From Patiria pectinifera (taxonomy: Eukaryota > Echinodermata > Asteroidea > Valvatida > Asterinidae), in assembly GCA_029964075.1 (NCBI GenBank), contig CM057135.1, positions 13,418,863 through 13,482,862 on the forward strand: a DNA stretch of 64,000 nt. The letters run 5' to 3'. A program made the position numbers and the translations under genes. The notes beneath the pieces are model-generated. The model was not told where the DNA came from. It did no database searches and saw only the letters and a list, made by a program, of their open reading frames with translations. Below are positions 45,949 to 58,238 of this stretch, piece by piece; the stretch's first letter is position 1; each line of letters begins with the position of its first letter.

Positions 45949-48900
45949 CTAGACTGTCTTGACTTGTGGCTGGTAATTGATGTCAAGCACGTAATGTGCC
46001 TTAAATGCTGCATCAACAGTCTTTATCAGACTTGGGTAAGGGACGGCCCGTCTCTCAACCACCAAGAAGACTTGAGATGGACTCAAGCGCTCAGTTGTGT
46101 AGAGTGCAAGGATGAACGGTTGTGGCCTCTTTTCGGCATTGATGCTGTCCAGGTAGTTGTCCACGTCGATTATGGCCTGACAAAAATGAAAAGAAACGGT
46201 ATACGTCACTCACTGGTATTTTTTTTATTTTAAAGTGTACAGCAGTTAGTTTTTGCCAAGTAACCTGAAATGGCAAGTACGTTTTAGTGCTGGAGTCTGG
46301 TGTACTCTACAATATGTTCCCAAAAAAGTGTCCATTTGACTGTTTTGAAAAAATAACTACAAACCATGAGGTGAATTGTGAAAATTGCGCACAATTGAAC
46401 AATTTCAAGGGGGGAGGGGGCGGATTCAAACCCCTCCCCCCCCCCTTTAGGGTTAATCAGTTTCAGTGCTGTGTTACGTAAGCTGTGTAAAATCCTGCAT
46501 GTTGAGAAAAAGGTTGATGTGGTTTGGGATTGGAATTATTTGCCCTTGAGCATTAAACTGCATGCCTTGCCACGATTGACTGAGAGAGAGGCAAGTTTGA
46601 CCTAGCCCTTTTCACTACATGAAGGATTTTACACAGCTTTAAAACACATATTGTATAAGGCAAGGAATGCCAGTGTCCAAAAAAAAAAGAAGAAAAAAAA
46701 AGAAAAAACACATTGTGATCACTTAACAAAGGAGTAGTGAGGCCTGACTGAAATTAATTGCAACTCACAGGCTTAGTGTCTGCACAACCAAAAGTTCATT
46801 GACATCATGGTTTTGTAGTTATTTTAAAGAAAAGTCAGATGAACACTTTTTGGGGACATAGTGTATATAACATACTTCATGCAAAATTCAAAACAAATTG
46901 AATTGAGACTGTTAGTAAAGCGAGAAACCATCTTTCCCACTGATAAGCTGAAGATGTGCAACTGGTACTTTTATGCACCTTTGTATGATTTGCCAATAGA
47001 AATAGATCAGCTTATCAGCAAAGGAAGAAATCAAACTATGTCCTTCACTGAATTGCCCTATGCTATAATTAATTATGGTGAACAGTTTCAGCTTATTTAT
47101 ACTGGAAAAACCTTAGCACTCAATCCCTTTATATGTGATCTTAGAACAAAATACAACATACCGGTTTTAAGTCAATAAATGCATCAATGCTGTCGAACAG
47201 GCTGCATCGGCCTCCTCGCTTGCCTTTACTGCGGCCCCCCAGAATGACTGGTAGAAGGAACAGGGCCAGGTTTTTCTTCTCCGCTGAAAAAAGAAATTAA
47301 CAATACATAAGCAATAACAAAACCCTGCAAATAGAAATTTCCTCAAAACTTGCCAATATGTTTTGCAAAGCTGTAACCAATAAATTCGCATGAAGCGAGC
47401 CAACATGTACAAATAAATGATTAAAATCATGTGGGGCTACAATCCAGCAGAGAATAGTTTAAACATTGTAAAGCAAGTTTGCAATTTTAGAGGAACCCCC
47501 TTTTCCCCCATTTTCGAGGGCTATGAGGTGTGGTGGTGTTTCGAAGCAGCAAATGCTGAAAGATTTGGGGTTGGGGTCCCAAAATTCTTGAGATTTCAAG
47601 AGGAACTTGTCTGGCAAATTTCCAGGTTTGAGTTTGAGCTGGTCAGCTTTGATGTCAGCTCCAGCAGTTTTTTTTAAATTTGTGTGCAATTGAAACACAA
47701 CATTGTCAGTGAAACTGCGCAAGTGCAAATTTGTTGAGTGGAGCTGACCTACTTCTGTGCCAGCTTCTCTCATTTGAATGATCATTCATAGGCTAACCAT
47801 AGAGGAAGGAACGCAAACTGAAAACTTTATCAAAAGGTTAGCATATGACAAGTTTACCTGTACAGAGTGTACCATCTACTTTGTCCTGCATGTGGAGAAC
47901 CTGCTTCAAAGTTGGAGTCATGAAGTTGGCATATGCTATCACAGAGTCACACAAGCCTTCCCACTTGAAGAAGAGGTTATCTGCAATACCTGGATGATGC
48001 ACCAAATCAAAGTCCTGTGCGATCTTTAAACAAATACAAAATACAAACAAACACATTTATCTACAAGGCAAAATACAGCTATTCACACTTAAAAAAAATG
48101 ATGAACTGTTTGAGGACTCCAACTCAAGATCCATCCCTTGTATTGTGGGAATACGATTTTCACACAAAACTATTGATTTCTGATGTTGAAGATAATTAAC
48201 TAAGGAGGGGTGTTTAGGAACCTATTCTGGAAAGTCCACACAGTACAACACTGAAATGTTATTGTCAATAAGCTAACTTGATCCAATGCTGTCACGATAT
48301 TGACTGCAACACCTCTTGCAATGTATGATATGTTCCATCCTCTTGTCACATATTGCTGTTTGGAACCTATAATTTTCTTACCATGTCTTTGTCGAGAATA
48401 CGTGGAAATTCCTCCAAGATGCCAGCCAGAGAGTGCTTCTTCTGCCCAATGAAATTCTTGCGTTGCCTTGCTGTCAGTGCCATGTATTCTTGAACTTTGC
48501 TTGCTGGCTCCATGTTGTCCTTCAGCCAAGCTACCATCCTGGCTTCTTCTTCAGGAGAACTAGTTGTCCCTTCACGAGGTGGCTCTACATATAATAGTAT
48601 TGAAAAAAAGTTTTGACAACATGTGTCAAATTTAGCCCTGTGCAGCCAAGTACGAAAGTAGGGTCAAGCTGAACCAAGTCAGCTTGGCAGGCCCAACCAA
48701 ATCCAAAAACTAGAAAGTACATGTATAACCAACAAAACAAAGTTAACACTTGACTGAAGGAAACCTTGAAAGTGTAACCTTTGGGAACGATGTTTGTTGG
48801 ATAAAAAATATATTTGTTGAAACAAAATGTACAAAATAATGCAGCACAGTGCAAATTATCATTTTAATTGCGTGCATTCAGCTCCAGACAAATAAAATAA

Positions 48901-51900
48901 ATTACCTTTTCAATTTAATTCAGCTATTTTTCAATTTATTCAGCTCCAGACAAATAAAATAAGATTTACAAAATTGGGAACAATTGAAGGATACAACATA
49001 AAAATCTTGGATGCAACAATATGTTGCTTAAACACATACCTTCAGCAGGAGCATCCAATTTCCCCTTGTTCCTGTCCTCATCAAGCATCGTCTTTCTGAT
49101 GTACCTTAGTCGCTCCTCCAAGTACCCTGTAGCTGGACGTTTGTTTGCACCTTTCATATACCATGCTTCCTACATAAAAGAAATTGAGAAGCCCTTTCAT
49201 TTAGTTGTACAAAAATATACTCTTTTCAGTTTGTAATACATCTATTTCAGGTTGCCATGCAAGTATCAGTCAGTCTCACAAGAAAAAAAAAAGGTAATTG
49301 GCTAAAAAGAAGAGTCTCCGCTTTCTGTTATGCACGCGCGTCGCCGTAGCCATGCGTGTCAGCAGAATTATAAAGTTTTTTTTCATTGTAAGATGATGTC
49401 TCAAACCGCCAAACTCATTGGTTTGACTGGAATCCTGCTGCTGCACAATTCTGACATGTTTTTAGATGGGGCTACAATCTAGTATAAGCTTTATAAGCTG
49501 TATAGGCTTTATAAAAGCTATACATTTTGCACTAAATTTAGTCGGGCACCAATTGCAGTCATCAGCTGAAATTTAAAGAAAAAATGTTTAAAAAAAGGCA
49601 AGCTCCATACCAGAAACCTTTTTTTGGCCTCAAGTGGGTTTGAACAAATGTTGTATATCTGAACTGTTACATTTCATTCTTGTAGCATAAACTGATGGAA
49701 CTTGTATTTGATGCAAAAGTTTTGCTTCTTTAAAAGTTACCGTACTTTGAAATTCTCATTTTTTAACTTTTGTTTGTTTTCTACTTTTTGTCTCATTCAA
49801 GACAGGCTATATAAGGATTAACTTATATCTCTAAAGTATACAACTGATTTTTCAAAGGTTGTTTTCAGATGTAAGTTTAAAGTGATAACCATTTTTCAGT
49901 AGGAAGATAAACCAGTCAATTTTTCTTTGTATAAAAATGTGTTTTAGAGTTAAAAGATTGAAACAACACAGCAAAGAAAGAAAACAAGCACAATTCCTGT
50001 TTAATTTGCAAACATACTTACATAGCCTTTGCCCTCTGGATCTTTGAGGTATGGAAACTCCTCAATGATACTCTCAGCAAGACACTGCTTCTCGTATGAA
50101 CTTGGCCTTTATAACACACACAAAAAGAGTTACACTGTTGAATTCAGCGGAGTTAGTTTTCAATTCGGTGGAGCAGTGATGGGTGCACACAAGTATTGAC
50201 ATAATGCGCACATACACGCAGTTGCTCTAATTTGTCGGGTCAGTGCATGACATTGCGTAGCTGCAATCTATAGAATGAGAACATGTCCCGGACGCTGATG
50301 GCGTCTGCCTGCAATTCAAAACATGAAACGGCAACTTTGCTTCACATACACACAGTTTTTGTGCTAGTGAGATTATGTCTTTCTAAAATTCTCATTATTT
50401 CTTACCTTACAAGAACGCTCAATTTGTCAATTTTTTTTTATTTTTGGGGGGTGCTTGTACTTACTTCAAACCATGGTTTTCAATGAGGAATCCAACCAAC
50501 AAGGATGTCATTGTGCATCTGGCCTTCTTTGTGAGCACTTTATCAGCTTGAAGTTGTGCAACAATAGCTGTGCCAACCTTGGTTGTCTGAAGAATAGTCC
50601 GTGCATTCTGCAATTTGAAGAAAGTAAAGTAGTATACATGAGGATGGGGATAATCAAGACAGGTGCAAACATCCACACACAAAAAAGTAACATGACAGTG
50701 GGTGCACTGGATGTGACAAAGTGCTACTGTATTTTTTTCTTTTACCTTACAAAGTAAACACAATGTCATACACTTACAAACAGTGACATCTTTCGTTTCT
50801 TCTGGTGAGAGGGTGTGCCACTTGAGGATGAGGATGCCCTAGACACTGAAGCTGATGCATTGCTTTGTGGGGAGGAAATATCAGACAACTCATGCTCATC
50901 CGTCAGGTCATCAGAGGAGTCATCATCACTGTACTGTAGTGGAGGCTTCTGCGCTCTTATTGCAGCATGCTGTTGCTTTGGAAACTGGAAATTTCATACA
51001 AATATGACATAAAAAATAATTCAAAAAAATAAGTTACCCTGCAAATAAGCTGAAGGGAAATGTACCAGTGAAGGGCAGAACAACAGATTGAGCAAATATT
51101 TCTATAACTCACCTAAAATGTGTTATATAAGGTTGAATCGAATCACAATGTACAGCAAATCATCTTTTTCATCATGGCTCCGTGTAACATGATGTTACAT
51201 GTCGTTTCACCATGATGCCTCCATCCATCCGTTGAACACCAAAAGCATGAAAGTGTCTTTTGAAAGCCTTTACAAGCCATGGCCTTAGAGTGACGAACAG
51301 GCCTCTCTCGTTTACAAGGATATGCTGCACTTCAGCAAACTGGGGTCCATCTTCTGTCCATGCTGTGAGGACCATGCTGTTCGGTTTTAGCTGGTAACCA
51401 TACACATTTGCCATACTTGCAACTGTGATAACTGTATCCTGTGTAACCTTCAGAGAAGCACAGATGACATTCACCTCTTCCAACGATTTCACAGATACAA
51501 GAACCTGATGCTGTATATCAACATTACATTTGAAGGTGTGGTTGGGATCAGAGAGCAATGCAACTTTGTTGCTGCTGGTGCCTAGTAGCTACCGACTTCG
51601 CAATGTTTCGGTAGTTGTTACATGCAGCAGCCCACTTCTTAAATGGCTTGTGTTTGGCCTCATATCTCATACTCGAGTATTGCTGTAATGGGCCAAGTAG
51701 CCGAATTGCCCTGGGATAGTGCAACAGATGATGCTGCTTGGGTGTCAAATGACGTTCTGAATAAACTTGAAGAAAAAGACTGTGGTGGTCACGTATCATA
51801 TGTTTCAGAGAGTATGTTGCTCCTTTGCTGATCGAGTCAGACATAACTGTTTTGTAAATGTCCAGTAGCAACAGATAAACCTCCCATACGTCTGATCCCT

Positions 51901-54900
51901 CTGGCACAAGATCACCAATTATAAGTGGGAGATAAATCGCAAGGCACATGGTCTGAGCTGCTTTCTGTCCACTTGGCCCCCCGGATTGTTAAAGGCTGAT
52001 GGCCCAATTGCACTTGGTTTGTTTTTTTGGTCCACTTTCCCATAGCTAAATGCACTAATCCTGCCATTAAGCTCGTCAAGTGTGAATAAATTTTCTTCAA
52101 CCAAAGATTTGAGAGTTAGTTTAATCTCCAAAGGTAGAACACCCTCTAGCATGTCATGCATAACATCAGGAGCAACATTTTGTGTTACATGGTAGCCTAA
52201 CAAGTTATTCAGGGCAGAGCGTCGCTTAATACCCGTTTTACTGACATCTTCCAGTGCTGCATCCTCTTCATAACTGTGCTCAGTCCTAAGAAGATCTGGA
52301 TCTTCCACAAGCTGATATCTCGCAGTCTGCCTGTGTACTCTGCAAAACCTGCATGGATGGTTAGCTACAAAGCTCAGAACATATCCCAAGGTTTCATGTT
52401 GGCCTAAGTTGTCTCCAATAACCTGGAACAGATATGGCTTCACTCTAACTGACAGTTCATCATTTGAAACTTCAATGCCTTCTTTTTGAAGTCTGTTAAG
52501 ATCTTTCACTACCGTGGGTAACACACAGTCAATACCATACTCCGACAAAACAGTGCACTTGGCACACGCGACCAACATAATACCAACATAATATTGCTCA
52601 GATTTGCTTGGCATATTGAGGGTAAGCCGAGGATGCTGGAATAAAAACAGGTAAGCTTATGTATTCCTTTATGCGATCCTAGAGGGTTGGCTGTCTCAAA
52701 AGCATCATTATAAAGGAGAATTGGCAACATTATGCTGCCTGTTTCTTCCCCTTTTAGTTTTTCAGCGACAAATTCTCCATCACGGAATGACTTCAGAACA
52801 TTTGGATCATCTGATTTTTCTTCATTTAAAATTGCTTTGAGAACTCCAGGCTGCTGCAAAAAAGTTCTCAAATTGGAATCTATCGGTACATACTGATAGG
52901 TGTCTCGATTCTCAACTTGCATAATTTCTCCTGTGGTAGAGTTTGTTCGAGACTTAAATGTCCTGCCAATAAGCTTTTCCACTGGAGTTATCAGATGACC
53001 TTCCTTTTGCAAGTAAGAATTACGCTGATATTGTGTCCGAAGGCCATTGAAAGATGACTTAATAGCTTCAAATGTTTGCTTCATGTTCTCAAAACAAGCA
53101 TTGCGATCATCAACTGTTATGCTGTTGACTGATGTAGTTGCATCTCTTTCAAAATTGTTTAGAATAGTGTGGACTAATTCTTCAACTTCAGAAATTACAT
53201 TTTGAGTGAATGAAGATGGGACAGCAGATGACATCATTGTCTTAATAAACAATTCGATATGTTTTCTTGGATCGTCTTGGATCAGTCCCTCATCTAAAGA
53301 CAAATCGCCATTTTCTGAATCTTCATGCTCACTACTTGTGCCAAATTCTTCATGCTCACTACTTGTGCCAAATTCTTCATGCTCACTACTTGTGCCAAAT
53401 TCGCCATCCTCAAAGTCTGCTGCTTCATCATTCGATTGTAATTCAATATTTTCAGAGCAGTGTTGAGAAATCAGATGTCTTTTAAATGAGGAGCAGTAAG
53501 AAAATGTCTCTAAACAGCCATTTTGATGGCAAATTATCCTTGTTGCAGATCCCGATGTGATGTGGTGGACATATTTAAGATGATGAAATAACTGTTGCAT
53601 TTCTCCCCCGACAGAAGTTAGACATCTAAAACAAGTAAATTCCATTTCACCAGTTTGTTTCATTCAATCAAGTTGTTAACTCACATCTCTCCTCCAACCC
53701 TGAAGAAATTTGAGCCTCAAGCCAATCTTGGGTATCAGCTCAACAAGTGAAGTTTCATCTAGCAGCTTCAAAGCAGCGGTGTCGATTTCATGTTCTACAT
53801 TTGAAGACAAACAAGATAAACTTTCTTAAGAAAAAGCACTTCATTTTAAAAAAAAAATATTTTTTTAGATTTTTTTTGACAATCTAGTTTGTCAACTTTT
53901 TATAGTTTGGGGAAATACTGTTGACAATACACCCTCAACCCATTTTAAACCTAAACTACTACTACTAATACTACCACTAGACAACGGTCCAGCTATGGTA
54001 TATTCCTTGTCAGGCGCGGTTCTACGGGGGAAGGGGGGGGGGGCTGTAGCCCCCCAATATTTTGTCTAGCCCCCCCAAAATAAATGCCGTAAAAAAAAAA
54101 TTGCATTAGCAAAAAGAAGGATTGTGATGTACATGCGAACGGTCTCCCCCTAAAGAAGAGATAGCCGTTACAAGGGTGTATTAGTTAATATAATGTGAAT
54201 GATTTTAAGATTTTATTGGCGCTCCCCATTGAAAATATGGCATGAGCCGGCCCCCCCCCCCCCTACTGATTTTCGGAGGCCTAAGTGTCTGGAAAAAATA
54301 ACCGGTCTACATTTCAGCACGCCTCCCTGAAAATTTGTTGGCTCCAACGTGCTAGCCCCCCCCCCCCCCAAAAAAAATATTGGTTCTAGAACCGCGCCTG
54401 TTCCTTGTTGATGAAAAAAAAAATTCTCGGGGACTTCATGTTAAACACACACGGTAAAATTTGCATTCAAACTCTGATGCTTATTGACATAATCACATAC
54501 ATGTAGCATGCAGCAGTGTTCAGTGGAAAAGAGTTGAATCTGTCCCCATCCCAGCCCCCCACCCCAAAAAAGTTAAGTTCTCTGTGAAGCTACTGCATTG
54601 TTCAGTAATATTATAGCCGTGACATAGTTGTAAGCTCACGTGTCAAAAAAAAAATGATAATACTCCTTGATTGAATTGTAGGGCTATAGGAATCATCAGA
54701 AGATCTAATCACAGGGGCAATAATACATGTAGGGTATACAAGTATATGTACAACATGGAATATATCTCCCATAAAATGGAAGAGGCCCTTTTTATTTAAT
54801 AATTCTGGGTAGATAACCACAAAACCTTCTTAAGTGATTTAGCATTAGTAGGCCCCGACTAATGCATAAAAAAGTTAGCCTATGCCTAGAAAAAAAAATA

Positions 54901-56567
54901 ACAATATTAATGCAGCCTCAAAAAAGGATATTTTTTGGGTTGAAAATCCGTGAAATTTGATTGAACAGACATCATACAGCGATCGTTCAAAAATGCTTAT
55001 GACTTTTATCTAGGCTACCAACGCATTGTAGGCATATGGTAGTAATATGGACATACATCCCGTAGTCACGTACACAATACAAACAGTAACACATAGACGT
55101 ACGTGAAGCAGGGGCCAGGACACGACCGCGCGCGATCTACATGCGGAGTTTGTATCTGTCAAACACAAACTCCGCATGTAGATCGCACGCGGTCGTGTCC
55201 CGGCCGCGCCCCTGCTTCACGTACATGCAGCCTACGTGTTAATTGTTTGTATGTGGTAGGCCTACGTGCATGACGTGTGTACGTCCATACTACCATAATA
55301 CAATGCGTTGGTAGATTAAAAGCCATAAACGTTTTTGAATGATCGCTGTAAGATATCTGTTCAATAGTTGTTGAATTTGACGGATTTTCGACCCAAAAAA
55401 TATTTGTAAGTACATGAAGTAGGCCTAGGCATATCATTAGTATCAACATGATCAAGTATCATTGAAGCCCCATTTAGCTACTTCGTCTTTTATAATTATA
55501 TGTGGAATTGAGGTGATTTCAAAGGTATTTTTGTGTTAACTTTGCATTGTCACTTTGACAATGCAAAGTGGGACGCTTGTAAGTTGTATTGTACGACAGA
55601 CCAACATCCCAAATGTCTAAAAAAGGAGTTCTACTAGCGCCCCAGTTAGTGGGACTAGCCTAGGCCCTACTTCGTACTCGAGTAATCCTTACTTTTAGGA
55701 CCCCATTCCTATATAGGAAGGGAAAGACTCACCAAAACAGCTGACTAAATGACACTCAAAGTAACATTCTGATATTTCTTGACACATTTGAACAGTTGGC
55801 AATGACACCTTCTTGAATATCAGCAGGTTTAAGTTTGTGGAAAGAGGGCAGGGCTTTGATTTTAGAGGAAAATTGAGGGGTAAAAGATGACGATGACAAC
55901 CAGAAAACACTCAAAAACCAAGATGGCAAACGTGAAAGCTCGATGCAATGAAAGCTCGATGCTGACTGGCTGATAAAAAATAAACATCTTAATTTTTTTT
56001 TTTAGCAGCCAATCAGCATTGGGCTTTCATTATGTAGGGCTTTCACGCGTGTGAGAACTAAACAATATGCACGTCTGACTGTGAAAAAAGGTAGGAAAGT
56101 CACATTTTTTGAAAGTCCTTTCAATATTACAACTAACATGAGTTTATATGAAGAAAAGAGACTGCTTTAGCCTGCAAAAGTCACTTTGGTACTGGATAGT
56201 CATCTGCAAAAGTCAGTTTTGAACAGAACTCGTAAAAAATAAAGGTGTCCTAAAAGTAAGGATTACCCGTACTCGATCTGGGGTGCTACTGTCCGAAAGA
56301 CAAATGCGAGAAAGGAGTTCTAACGACCCTCTGGGTCTAGCCTAGGCCTAGGCCTACTGCTAGCCCAGGCCAAGGTCTAGGCTATGCCTACCCTGCAATG
56401 CAGATAGGCCCTAAATGCTGGATGTCAATACTCAGCCTACCTTTGAAATTTGCACTTAATTCGGGAACACCCCAACGTTGTAGGTATTCGTCCACACTGT
56501 CGTCATGGTCTGCAACGACTTCCGGTAAATCTTCGTCGATGTCTCCAGCTCCAGGCCCCCTTGACAT
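45949..56567 (-). CDS. SAM-domain protein, SAMD3-like, 10 exons, intact
   Basis: Exons: 56567-56441, 53794-53685, 50984-50778, 50607-50465, 50106-50022, 49169-49040, 48584-48382, 48014-47858, 47283-47162, 46176-45949 (stop TAG). All introns are GT-AG, every phase matches, and the total is 1512 bp, 503 aa, without an internal stop. Residues about 24-79 (VDEYLQRWGVPELSANF, then LVELIPKIGLRLKFLQGW) form a sterile alpha motif. Residues 80-148 are acidic and Ser-rich with a KKRK basic end. The rest has EKQCLAESIIEEFPYLKD, WYMKGANKRPATGYLEERLR, MALTARQRKNFIGQKKHS and, near the end, VFLVVERRAVPYPSLIKTVD. This layout is that of the SAMD3-like proteins numerous in fish and invertebrate genomes. The biochemical function is unknown. 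The transposase gene lies inside intron 2. It may be a transposon accessory protein or a host gene in use. Confidence 0.82.
47162..47283 (-). CDS. Exon 9 of the SAM-domain gene
   Basis: Acceptor TTTTTTCAG before 47283 and donor CCG/GTATG after 47162. It encodes EKKNLALFLLPVILGGRSKG and LFDSIDAFIDLKP. The first two bases CG complete a GCG codon with the last G of exon 8 (47858), which shows that exon 8 splices directly to it. Confidence 0.8.
49299..49629. mobile_element. MITE family A, copy 3
   Basis: Inverted relative to the copy at 3082-3456. It starts TTGGCTAAAAAGAAGAGTCT and ends CCAGAAACCTTTTTTTGGCC. The body contains GGAATCCTGCTGCTGCACAA, as in copy 1. It lies in the intron between exons 5 and 6 of the SAM-domain gene (49170-50021), so it arrived without disturbing the coding sequence. 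Confidence 0.72.
51172..53663 (-). pseudogene. CACTA-like transposase with zinc fingers, frameshifted
   Basis: The ATG at 53663 opens a frame with two C2H2-like fingers (FTCFRCLTSV with HHLKYVHH, and CHQNGCLETF with FKRHLISQH). Then come acidic FGTSSEHEE repeats, PILLYNDAFETANPLGSHKG (a DDE-type Asp block, near 52720), LVACAKCTVLSEYGIDCVLP, NHPCRFCRVHRQT, APDVMHDMLEGVLPLEIKL and SSMRYEAKHKPFKKW (likely catalytic Glu, near 51660). The C-terminal part runs to 51172. The chain matches animal CACTA/EnSpm-type transposases in order. Breaks: an 11-bp tandem duplication (52571-52592), a loss of phase at a C6 run (51977-51982) and another shift near 51555. The gene sits whole inside intron 2 of the SAM-domain gene, 22 bp after exon 2. 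Confidence 0.75.
53322..53402. repeat. Three 27-bp tandem copies inside the transposase
   Basis: TTCATGCTCACTACTTGTGC is repeated three times at 27-bp spacing. This gives three FGTSSEHEE units in the acidic region after the zinc fingers. The frame is preserved. Confidence 0.85.
54011..54400. mobile_element. hAT-type MITE, 8-bp duplication TTCCTTGT
   Basis: The element starts CAGGCGCGGTTCTA and ends TAGAACCGCGCCTG, a perfect 14-bp inverted repeat. It is flanked by TTCCTTGT at 54003-54010 and 54401-54408. The interior is made of C/G tracts and AT-rich sequence with no ORF. It lies in intron 1 of the SAM-domain gene. Confidence 0.85.
54929..55405. repeat. Foldback element with about 230-bp arms
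   Basis: ATATTTTTTGGGTTGAAAAT at the left is mirrored by GATTTTCGACCCAAAAAATA at the right. The centre (about 55157) joins CAAACTCCGCATGTAGATCG with its complement. The arms have diverged by several per cent. It lies in intron 1 of the SAM-domain gene. Confidence 0.78.
55672..56280. repeat. Inverted repeat pair around 540 bp
   Basis: CGTACTCGAGTAATCCTTAC and TTTTAGGACC (55674-55705) face GTCCTAAAAGTAAGGATTAC and CCGTACTCGA (56248-56277). Smaller hairpins lie between (CTTTGCATTGTCA...TGACAATGCAAAG at about 55540-55568, and a GATGCTGACTGGCTG/CAGCCAATCAGCAT pair at 55950-56025). Probably a MITE. Confidence 0.5.
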
Positions 56568-58238
56568 TTTGGAAACGGTGCCGGACGGGAAGAGTATTAT
56601 ATCTATACTTATAGGAATAAAACTGGCAAACTGCGGCGGGCGGGCAGGACAGGCAGTGGGCGATCCGGCCGACCGTGTGTGTACGTACGTATTGGGCCTA
56701 CGTGACGCCTCGACGAAGATCAATGTCGATTTTGCGCGCGCGCGGTAAACGGAGTTGGCACGCACCCAACATTTTGGTGCAATAAATTTCTGGAAGTGGA
56801 GACATCAGGATCGAGTGTGTGAAGCCTGGGTATTAGGAATACTAAATGTGCTCGTTTTAATAACTTCTGAGCACATGTTTGTTCCCATTAAATAAATACC
56901 TTTCCGTTCAAAACTCAACAATTCCCAAACCATAAATAACTATAAAAATTATTAGCAATTTTACTTAGTGCATGGTGAAACACCTCTATCACTGTGTTTG
57001 ATGGTATGAGCCTAGCCCACTGTACGGTTACCTTATATGGAGATAAGCGCGCAACGGTACACGTGATGATTTCATGATTTTTGTGGTAGGTCCTATTCTT
57101 TGAGGGTTTTTTAAAACCCCACTTAGAGACAAGTCATATATTTATTGAAACACACCTCCAAAATTTCCTATTTCTTTCTCAGAAAATACTGTGTAAAATA
57201 TTTCGGAATTTTTAAAGTATGGCAATCTTGCTAATAACTTGGAGTTAAGAAGGTTATTTAACCAAAAGGTTTTTTTTTCACCTCATTTTTTTATGTTGGT
57301 CCTTCTCAGGAGTAGATTTTTCTCAACATCGGTTAAATTGATATTGGGGAATTAGCATTTCCCAATATCTATGCACTGAAAACACGTTGGTAAACAATTG
57401 TTTGTTAAAACTATATTCAAACAGTAATTGGTCTATAGTTTAATACGATACGTTGGGTGTTTTTTTCCCCAAATTTTTCAAACACCGTAAACAAAAATAA
57501 TTGAGCAGCAGGAAATTCCAACTAATTGGTGACTTTATAATTTTTATTGGTTAAAGTGGATTACCTATAAGTGATTGGTAAGTTATACCATGTTGTTGGG
57601 TAATTTTGCGGGGTTAATAAATTTCCTACTTTTCATGGGTAATCTGTACTTTGTCGTTGGATGATTTTATAATTTTCATTGGGTAAAATGCATTACCAAT
57701 GAGTAAAGGGCACTTTATGCCCAGCCGTTGGGTGATTTTAATCGAAAATACAGGGGAAATTGGTTTGCCCAATAGTATGGGTAATCTGTACCATGTTGTT
57801 GGATGAAAGTGTATTTTACCCAATGGTGATGGTCAATCTGTACCATTTTGGTTGGGCAAAAAATAACAAACAAATGTGTGAAGATGATAAAGAACTAAAA
57901 TACTGGGAAAAAAGTAACCAATTACTGGTTAACCAAAACTTTGGTTAATCTAGTCACATTTGTTGGTTTTTTAAATATATTTGAACGCAATAAATAAGTG
58001 TGACAAATTTGGGATTGCCCATATTTAGGGTGAAAAGTGACCAACACTGTTTGGTAATTAAATACTACCAATAAAAAGACAAAAGTCACACATTTGTTGG
58101 ATGTTTTCGATGCCCATTTTTAGGTAAATCGTGTTGGTCAATTTCGACCCAAAAAGGCCAACATTTTGTACTAAAACAGACCAAATGTTGGTGAAATCAC
58201 TTTGCCCAACATTTTTTTGCCCAACGTTTTTACAGTGT

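Larger units (their letters stand above)
43244..58237 (-). mobile_element. About 15-kb CACTA-like element with SAM-domain gene and transposase
   Basis: The left end CACTCTAAAAAAAATTGGGC and the right end read inward (CACTGTAAAAACGTTGGGCA) are inverted repeats of the CACTR-TAAAAA type. Subterminal zones of 0.7 kb each (43260-43960 and about 57500-58230) are full of TTGGTCAAAT / TTGGGCAA-type motifs, often in inverted sense. Inside lie a CACTA-like transposase gene and a SAM-domain gene, both on the minus strand. TA flanks both ends; a 3-bp duplication was not evident. Several foldbacks and MITEs inserted later. Confidence 0.65.

Noticed and set aside
46861-47178. 105-codon plus-strand open frame
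   Set aside because: No start context, no family, and it runs into exon 9 of the SAM-domain gene on the other strand. The splice-supported gene is the better reading.
47459-47785. 108-codon minus-strand frame between exons 8 and 9 of the SAM-domain gene
   Set aside because: Exons 8 and 9 join in phase without it, and it shows no splice sites or family.
43244-58237. Chapaev (4-bp target duplication) as alternative class for the 15-kb element
   Set aside because: The CACTR-TAAAAA ends allow it, but the transposase motifs follow the CACTA/EnSpm order better. The flanks show only TA in common, so the class stays provisional.
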